From Nissolia schottii (lineage: Eukaryota; Streptophyta; Magnoliopsida; Fabales; Fabaceae), in assembly GCA_003254905.1 (NCBI GenBank), contig QANU01019034.1, positions 62,001 through 126,000 on the forward strand: 64,000 nucleotides of DNA, written 5' to 3'. The notes below the pieces were generated by a model. It was given only the letters and a program-made list of their open reading frames with translations. It did not search any database and had not been told where the DNA came from. Positions 55,773 through 64,000 of the stretch are shown here, piece after piece. Numbering within the stretch: the first letter of the stretch is position 1; every line of letters starts with the position of its first letter. Both the position numbers and the translations under genes were made by a program.

Positions 55773-58495
55773 CATATCTTTTGAAAAATGCATTTCAATA
55801 ATAAACTTTCTTTTAATAAAAAAAGATGTGGTCAAAATTTATGAAAAATGACAATTAATTTAAAAAATTATTTTAAATAAAAATAGAAGGTCATAGACAT
55901 CAGAAATTGCAATTTACCAAAAATTGTTTTTGAGTAAAAATCTAAGATTATGTCATTCGAAAAATATATATTACCGATAAATTTTTTATTTTTTTATGAA
56001 AAATACGTGGTTATAGCCAAAAATAACAATTAATCTTAGAAGTCATTTTAAGTGAAAAATAGAAGGTTATAGGTGTCAGAAATTGACATTTCCTGAAAAT
56101 CATTTTTTGAATGAAAATTCAAAGCTAGCCTTCAAAGAGTGCATTTTAACAATCTTTGTTTTTGACGAAAAAGATGTGGCCACAACCTATGAAAGATGAC
56201 AATTAATCTAAGAAGTCATTTTTTGTGAAAAAAATAGAAGGTCATAGGCTGCAAAAATTGTAATTTACCGAAAATAAATTTTGAGTGAAAATCAAAGGTT
56301 ATAATCTTCAATAAAATGCATTTTAATGATTAAGTTTGTTTTTGACGAATAAGACATGACTGTAACTTATGAAAGATGACAATTAATCTAAGAACTCATT
56401 TTTAATAAAAAATAGAAGGTCACAAGCTACAAAATACGCAACCGAAAATCATTTTTTAGTAAAACTTCAATGCTATAACCTTTAAAAAATGCATATTAAC
56501 CACAAACTTTGTTTTTGACGAAAAAAACATGACCATAATCGTGATAGATGACAATTAATCTAATCATGTAATGAGAAGGTTATAAGCTACGGAAATTGTA
56601 ATTTATCGAAAATCATTTTTGACTATGAAAAATGCATATTAATGATAAACTTTGTTTTTCACGAAAAAAAAATATGGCTAATGCCTATGAAAGATGACTA
56701 TTAATCTAATAAGTCATTTTTAGTGAAAAATAGAATGTCATAGGCTATGAAAATTGCAATTTACTAAAGATTATTTTTGTGTGAAAATCTAAGACTATAG
56801 CCAACAAAAAATGACAATTAATATAAGAAGTCGTTTTTAGTGAAAATTATAAAGTCATAGGCTATGAAACTTAGCATTTTCCAAAAAATCATTTTTTAAG
56901 TAAAATTCTAAGGTTATAACTTTTGAAAAATGCATATTAACAATAACCTTTATTTTTGAGTAAAAAGACATGGTTATAGCTTACAAAAGATAACAATTAA
57001 TGTAAGAAATCGTTTTTAGTTAAAATTATAAGGTCATAGGCTACGAAAATTAACATTTACCAAAATAATTTTTGTGTAAAATTCTAAGGCTATAGTTTTC
57101 GAAAAATGCATATTAATGATAAACTTTATTTTTCACACAAAAAAAAACATGTTATAGTTGATGAAAGATGAAAATTAATCTAAGAAATCATTTTTAGTGA
57201 AAAATAAAAGGTTATTGGCTACAAAATTACTATTTATAAAAAGTTATTTTCGAGTGAAAATTTAAAGTTATAGTCAATGAAAAATGCATAATGACTATAA
57301 CCTTTGTTTTTGGCAAAAAAGACATGGTTATAAACTATGAAATATAACAATTAATCTAAAAAGTCATTTTTATTTAAAAATAGAAAGTCATTGGCTGCAA
57401 AAATTGCAATTTACTAAAAATCATTTGAGTTAAAATCCAAGGTTGTCTTCATATTTTCGATAAACTTTGTTTTTGACGAATAAGACATGATTATAGCATA
57501 TGCAAATGGATTGTAATCTAAGTAGTTATTTTTAGTGAAAAATAGAAGACCATAGGGGACAAAAATTGCAATTAACGTAAAATCATTTTTGAATGAAAAT
57601 CCAAAGTTATAGCCAACAAAAAAAATGTATATTAATGATAAATTTTGTTTTTGACGAATAAGACATGGTTATAACTTATGAAAAATGGTTATTAATTTAA
57701 GAAGTCATTTTTAGTGAAAAAGAGAATGACAAAGGCTAGAAATTGCAATTCATCAAAAATTATTTTTGAGCAAAAATTTAATGTTATAGTCTACCAAAAA
57801 CACATTTTATTGATAAACTTTATTTTTGAGGAATAAGACACAGTTATAAGCTATGCAAAATGACCTTTAATTTAAGAAGTCATTTTTAATGAAAAAGAGG
57901 ATATCATATTTATTGAAAATTACAATTTATTGAAAATCATTTTTGAGTGAAATCTAAGGCAGTCAACAAAAAATGCACATTAATAATAAACTTTGTTTAT
58001 GACGAATAAGATATGACTATAGTCTATGAAAAATGGTCATTAATCTAAGAAGTCATTTTTAGCGCAAAGGAGAATGTCAAAGGTTACGGAAATTGCAATT
58101 TATATAAATCATTTTGAGTGAAAATCCAATGCTATAAGCCTACAAAAAATACATATTAACTATAAATTTTATTTTTGACGAATAAGACATGATTATAGCC
58201 TAATGAAAATGGTTATTAATCTAAGAAGTCAATTTTAGTGAACAAGATAAGATCAAAGGCTACAGAAATTAAAATTTATCAAAAATCATTTTTAAGTAAA
58301 AATTTAAGGTTATAACCTACGAAAAATGCATATTATTGACAAACTTTGTTTTTTCATGAAAAAAAACATGATTATAACCTATGAAAGATAATCATTAATC
58401 TAAGAAATTGATTTTGTTAAAAATTGAAGGTCATAGATTACAGAAATTACATCTTACCAAAAATTATTTTTGAGTAAAAATTCAAAGTTATAATT
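55773..58495. repeat. Tandem array S2 (~177 bp units)
   Basis: About 15 units of the same three-part repeat as array S1 and in the same orientation. Anchor TGACAATTAAT and its variants occur near 55849, 56024, 56197, 56377, 56549, 56695, 56812, 56991 and 57169. Most spacings are 172-180 bp, with two short ones (146 and 117) reflecting partial units. It lacks the 312 bp spacer blocks. Divergence between units appears somewhat greater than in S1. Confidence 0.9.
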
Positions 58496-59818
58496 TTCAA
58501 TCTACTCCCTCTCTTGTGTTGTTGGAGATAAGTTTATCTCTCACCAATGGAAAGTTTTAACATTAATCAGTTGACTCATTGTTTCATGATTAAACTAAAA
58601 TAAGTGTACGAGTGAATTGTTAACTTGTTGAACTGCACCAATTAACTCTACTCCATCCTAAAAGGATGCCATTTTGTTGTGCAGTATTAGGTTTAGAGAT
58701 AGTTTTCCTTTTGTGAACTTGTTTAATTTAAAGTTGGTTTAATTAAATATGTTTGAGTCTTTGACAATTTTTGTAGATTTAGTTTAGGTTTCTAAATTTT
58801 GTTTTTTTAAATTTTGGCTTAAACATATTAAAAATATTTGGCTTTAGAGTTTAATGGTTAAAAACACGAATAAAACATCAAATCAATTCTTAAAATTTGT
58901 AGTATCAATCAAATTTGTTCTTATAATTTTAAATTAATTAAAAGTGCTTAAAAGATTTAACTTGATTTGGCATTTGCCAATTATAAAAATGAGTTTGATG
59001 GATTTAAAATTACAAAAATAAATTTAATTGATGCCTTAAATTTTAAGAACTGATTTGAGAGTTTATTACTAAAAACACAGGTTCATTATCATCGGTCTCT
59101 TCCGTGAAACGTTGGCATTAAGATTATGGAATCATTACAAACGCACCTGATTACATTAGCATTTTTTGTTTTAACGTTATATTTATCTTTTTATCCTTTC
59201 TTTTTTATTTCTGACTTCTATTAAAAAAGTGTTAAGAAAATAATTTTAATATATTTGTCAACATAAATATTTTAAATTATTAATCAGCAATACGTAGGGA
59301 TACAGTAGTAGTTGGGAAAGAAACAAGGGAACCAGTTTGGATGTTGTTATAGCGTTATTATTTAGTAATTAATCGTACTACGTTCATCAAAATAAAAAAT
59401 CAGAAAAATAGCCTCAATGAGCTTTCTGGATAAACACTTACAAACAGTTATTAAAATCATTTTGATCTTTTAATGGTGAGCCAAAACATTGGGACTCTTT
59501 ACAAAGTTGCAACATTCACTAATTGAATCTGATTGATTTGCACATAGTCTAATTAATAATCATTGTCTATAAAATGCTACTAAGACGCATTGGTGGCAAT
59601 TCTTCCTGATATGAGCTTGTGTAACATATTGCTCCTTTTTTAGTATATAGTAATACAAATACTATGAAGATTCCAAGCATCTACAACTATATACAACATT
59701 GCAACTAAAATTTAGAGTACAAAATTAATTGGTAATTTTGCATCTTAAGTTTCACAAGTTGTGACAGAGGTTCAAGTTTCTACCTTGCAAAAACAAACAT
59801 GTTCATATCATCTCTTTG
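58496..59818. repeat. Segmental duplication block X2
   Basis: Copy of 48421-49757. Similarity ends around CATATCATCTCT at 59817, exactly where the parent copy reaches the last two codons and stop of the BOR gene. Only that small tail of BOR coding sequence is present here. Confidence 0.87.
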
Positions 59819-60010
59819 AATAACTTTTTATGAACCCGAATTTAATTACATCGAGTATTGTATTGATTTGTGTAGTTTTTTACTTGATACTCGACCCAAT
59901 AATCTAATTATCGAAATTTTTATATAAAAATTTATTTTTTTCTTACTCCCGCTCTTATCACAATCACGTTCTAAGAGAAAAAAGATTTGAAAAGAAAATG
60001 TGATGATTAT

Positions 60011-60604
60011 TGTTACGGGTTAAACACCAGGAGTTCAGGGAGCTCTAAATCTCTAAAGGAGGGAGAGAAGCTCACATTCGCTAAAAGGCTCAGAGAGCTC
60101 CCAGCCGACTAAGGAGTAGAAGATACTCTCCTCATCTGGTCACACCGAGCCAAACAGAGAGAGCTTCATGACGCTTAGTAGAAGAGAAGGTCGCAAGCCC
60201 AAGACTCTGGGTCCGGTCCGGCCCAACAAAACTAAAAAGAGGTAGCTGCGATTTCTCCTCTCCCAATCCGCAACTTTCTCCTAGATATGGGGGGAAAGAT
60301 AAGCTGGGGAGCAGTTAGGCGAAGTCCCATCGTTTTATCTCTATCTTAGCATCCTATTTCATATATAAGGCACATAACCTCAAGTCACCAGGTATCGCTC
60401 ATTCCCTTCCTAGAGAACTCACCTAATACTTGTGCTTACTTGAACATCGAAGTGCCTTTGCAGGTACACCCCGCCGCCGCACTCTCTCCTAGAGGAACCC
60501 GCTTGGAGCTTCTGTCCAAGCATTCGAGCTTCCGTCAAGGCGCCTTCCTCACCCTCTACTCATGTTCAGATAACTTTGTTCCCTATACAAATTACTCGCG
60601 AACG
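60011..60604 (+). mobile_element. Solo LTR C, gypsy-like (same family as 25249-29173)
   Basis: 594 bp, beginning TGTTACGGGTTAAAC and ending CTCGCGAACG (ACG in place of ACA). It is colinear with the outer LTR at 25249-29173 including the CACCCCGCCGCCGCACTCTC block, without the 3.3 kb insertion. Near-duplications ATTAT (60006-60010) and ATTGT (60605-60609) flank it. TATA-like CATATATAAGG occurs at about 60360. No internal region or second LTR is present. Confidence 0.78.
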
Positions 60605-60751
60605 ATTGTGATATCAAATCTATTCTAGCGGGTAATTTTTGTTTTGAAATAGAGAAAGAGTATGTTTTTTGTGCTAGCATTAATCAGTGTTAATTTTTCT
60701 CTTTAAAATAAGCACAATCCGACTGCCCAACCCAATCTAATACAATCAACA

Positions 60752-60867
60752 TCGGGTTGGGTTGGGTTGAGTTTGAAATATTTCTTTTAAGAAAATCGAT
60801 TCAACCCAACCCGAGTTCATTTACTCGGGTTAAATTTTTATTTTATCTTAAACCCAACCCAACCCGA
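60752..60867. repeat. GGGTTGGGTT inverted repeat
   Basis: TCGGGTTGGGTTGGGTT on the left pairs with AACCCAACCCAACCCGA on the right with about 85 bp between. The arms resemble ends of hAT-like MITEs (compare 12927-13365), but termini and target duplication are unclear. Confidence 0.5.
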
Positions 60868-60879
60868 CTATATCCCTAA

Positions 60880-61928
60880 ACATAACCCTAATGAGCCCTC
60901 AAATCACACGTCACCAAGAATCTAGTATACATTGATTAGTTGCATCAGCCCAACAAGATGCAATATATTCAAAAAAATAAATAAATCACTCATACTTATC
61001 TCGACATTGTTGATTAATAAAACCAATAAAATATCAATTAGTGATGGTCCTCGATATAAATATTCTTACACAAATTAGTTTATGAAAAATTAGATACATG
61101 GAATAAGCTAACCAATTAAAACATAGAAGCTAATCCGAGAATAATTTGTTTTTTTTATTAAATCATTTTTTTATGATAAGACAATATACAATAGTAAATT
61201 AAACGAAATTTTTGTCTCAAAAGTCGTCTACAATAATTCTAGCTAACAAATGAGAACTATTATAGTCAGACTTTTTGATGAAAACATTTTTTAAATATTT
61301 TTTAGAAAATAAAATAGTAATAATTTATAATCATTGATGAAAATTTTTTGTCTATAATTACTATTAATTTTTTTCAATAAATAAAGACAAATTTTGCGAT
61401 AAATATAGATATTTATTTGTATAGTTCTCATATATTATCAAAAATTTATTCCTTTTTGTTAATATCAATTTTTTTTATTTTATTTTTTTTGTTAGTAGGC
61501 AGACAACTATTTTAAAACAGACCAAAATAGGAAAGTGAATACCCATTTTAAAATGAAAAGAGTAATATATATTACAAAAAAAAATTAGACAATGCTACTT
61601 GAACAACAAAGTGGATGACAAAATATGAACAAAGTATCAAATACAATGATTTTTAATTGCACATGAATCACACATACTTGTTGTACTATACAACAATTTT
61701 GTTTCCTTGTTATATTTTGTATGTTTGTCCATGTATAATTGTCCATTTTTATTATTCATGTAAAATTTTTCAAAAATTCTATCTATAAATTTTCTTGCAT
61801 TTAACATTTTTCTAATAGTGACTTATTGTGGTTAACTAGTCCTATTGCTTTTTTTTTTTAAAAAAAAACATTGGTGACTTTACTTCAAAATTGTGGTGGA
61901 ATATTATTTTACCAATTATTACTAATCA

Positions 61929-62006
<78 letters not shown>

Positions 62007-62158
62007 GTGTATATATATATTTAATCACATAAGAGACGTTACGCTGTTTCATTACGTAACGATAATAATAATGTATTAATGTGAACCATCTATAATTTAC
62101 TATAAGCACTCGCATACCTATGGTCATAGGGGAGGGACAGTCTATATCCCCAGGGTAA
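60880..62158. repeat. Segmental duplication block Y2
   Basis: Copy of 54669-55772, lengthened by a TA/CA microsatellite and some unique sequence near 61640-62020. Similarity ends at GACAGTCTATATCCCC, the point where Y1 instead meets array S2. Confidence 0.83.
61931..62021. repeat. (TA)n microsatellite with ACACGTGT cores
   Basis: Two long TA runs separated by ACACGTGTGTGT and followed by ACACGTGT. It lies in block Y2 and has no equivalent in Y1. Confidence 0.93.
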
Positions 62159-64000
62159 GGTATAAATAATTTGTTTAATTTCACGCTCTAATTCACCCTA
62201 ATCAATAATCAAAATTATTTACTGATTATTGATCTATCTATATTTCAGGGATCCTTTTGACTCATTTGAAAATGAACGTCAAAGAATACGTATCCAAATA
62301 CTATTCAACCATTCAAGCACACGTAGTTGAACAAGAAAATTCTCAAAGTTGTGCATGACAAACACGCTTAGAAAATAATGGCCAATGAGCTTGACAAGAG
62401 TGTGGCATACAAAAATAAAATGTTCCCTTGATTTGAATTTTGCGAACACATTCACTAATTGATATCATACTATGAGTTCTGATACACGTACACCGAAAAT
62501 TACACACCATACATACACCTCGTACTTATATACATAAAGTTTGTGTTTTAACTCATGTAATGTTTGTGCACTTAATTAAGTATAGTTGAGAGTATCATTT
62601 ACAAGTTTGTAATGTTTGTGCACTATTGAGAATAAAGTTTGTGCATTATTAATGGTGTATGTATGGGTGTATGAAATTAGGTGTACATGTAGCATTTTTG
62701 TTCTCTCATTGTCAATCTTTTCATTTTGATATTTTTATTTTTACAAATAATTATTTACTTTCTAAATTTATACATTATTTTTTTCATACAATATCCCAAT
62801 TAAATAAAATTAGTAAGAATAATAAATAAGAGAGAAAATATATAAATAAATGTATTAAATAAGGATAAATGTGTAAAATACTATGATTTTTAATCATTTT
62901 CTTAATATTTATACATAATTTAAAGTAAACAGGAAAAGAGGAAGTAATATATAGTGGTAGACATTGATTTGTGGAAATGTGTGTTACGTTTGAATAAGCG
63001 ACAACCTTAATTAAAACGAAGGTCGTGATGAATAGCCAGTTGTAAACTTAATTGTAATGATTTCAAGGAAGCCACATCAACACACAAAATTGATGAAATT
63101 GACTAAAAAATATCACGGCGTAATTGGCTGTGAACTTCTGCTTCTTCCCAATCAGAACATACTATTGAATATGCTCATTCATGTATGGGAATCATGCACC
63201 ACAAGTGGACGATCGAGAAGGATTTGTTTGGAGTGGGACAAAATGGATGGTTAGTTCATTTTTTTGTTTCATGTGGTGGTGGAGAACTTCATCACCATGA
63301 GTGTCATACTCAAATCTTACATGCCATGTATATTTGATGGCTAAGTTTGTGCTCGTAGGGCACATCATATAAAGCATTATAGAATAAGGTAATACAAAAA
63401 GTAATGCTTTTATTAGTTATTTGGTGTAATTAACATACTGTATAAATAAACTCAACCTAGGAACCATAAGAAGAAAGTTTTTTTTTTTTTGAACTTTCTT
63501 TTAAGTATTTATTGCATTGGAGACTTAAAATGTTTATGTTTTCAATAAGAATTTTCTTCTTATGGTTCTTAAACATTAATTAGCGTTGCATTTTTTTATG
63601 ACAATTAATTAGGTTAGCATTTGTTCTTGCTATATAGTCCGAACAAGTTTGGTAGGAATACAAGAGCACTGCGAAGACCTTACAATTAGGTTTGGAGAGA
63701 GAAACATTAAGTGGGAGTAAAACGGAGGCAGTATCAATGAACAAATAAAAACATGTCAATTGGTTTTTATGACCATTTATACAAGAACATTTGTAGCAAT
63801 TTGCATTTTTCTTTACTTTTTTTCGGGGTCAATAATAGCATCTTTCTTTGCTAAAAGTTAAGAGCAAAGTGAGAAAAGAAAGAGAAACAAAGAAATAGGA
63901 TGCAATAGGTCACTTGGGCTTCCTTGATGGGCCATCTTGCATATATTTTGTTACATAGGCCCATTTTCAATTAGTTGATGAGTTCTTTTGTTTTTTCAAA
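62159..64000. other. Intergenic sequence to the window end
   Basis: A/T-rich DNA without recognised genes. Short frames at 63057-63254 and 63192-63377 lack any known motif and overlap each other on opposite strands. One small hairpin element is listed separately. Confidence 0.6.
63461..63568. mobile_element. Small MITE-like inverted-repeat element
   Basis: GAACCATAAGAAGAAA at 63461-63476 and its exact reverse complement at 63553-63568 enclose about 76 bp of A/T-rich DNA. The total is 108 bp. No clear target duplication was found, so classification is tentative. Confidence 0.55.

Noticed and set aside
35980-58495. Identification of the array as a functional centromere satellite.
   Set aside because: Unit length is in the usual range for centromere repeats, but the arrays are short, diverged and interspersed with genes, and do not match the Glycine centromere monomer lengths I know.
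63057-63377. Two overlapping ~60-residue frames near the window end.
   Set aside because: No motif, no splice or promoter context, and they overlap on opposite strands.

Overview
This is plant nuclear DNA. It has AT-rich intergenic space, short GT-AG introns, plant gene families and many nested LTR retrotransposons. The gene types, the legume-type SINE and repeated TAATCGATTA motifs point to a legume, most likely Glycine (soybean or a close relative). That species call is inference, because no search was possible.

Layout. 1-834 holds the 3' end of a mitochondrial monothiol glutaredoxin (GRXS15 type, + strand). 1865-4683 is a complete nine-exon acyl-protein thioesterase (- strand), convergent with it. 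4.7-11.2 kb is gene-poor, with microsatellites and two fold-back elements. 11244-14623 is a complete six-exon cytochrome c oxidase subunit 5b gene (-), whose third intron (13458-14298) carries a SINE and whose next intron (12182-13406) carries a hAT-like MITE. 15092-21827 is a decayed Ty1/copia element (Copia-1) with a 1.26 kb LTR-like insertion (solo LTR) in its gag. 22290-24798 is an intronless, frameshifted beta-galactosidase pseudogene. 25249-29173 is an LTR carrying a second, 3.3 kb solo LTR. 29653-32088 is a complete three-exon DUF642 cell-wall protein gene (-).

From about 35.98 kb a degenerate tandem array begins. Its ~177 bp unit is itself three diverged ~59 bp repeats. The array is interrupted by a solo LTR (37458-45107), which in turn holds a young, nearly intact copia element (Copia-2, 39046-44509). 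After the array and a 1.3 kb flank comes a complete 13-exon borate transporter gene (BOR4-like, 49758-53140, -).

The flank upstream of the borate gene, the array, and the flank downstream of it then recur at 54.7-62.2 kb. This indicates a tandem segmental duplication of an array-flank-BOR-flank unit whose second BOR copy is gone. The interval that should hold it is about 1 kb and contains a solo LTR. The last 1.8 kb holds only a small MITE-like hairpin.

The five intact or partial host genes (glutaredoxin, thioesterase, COX5b, DUF642, BOR) are ordinary housekeeping or transport genes with no shared pathway. The unusual content is the repeat architecture around the BOR gene. Exon joins were derived by hand from splice sites and reading-frame continuity. 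All four complete genes give whole-codon sums (771, 492, 1134 and 2028 nt).
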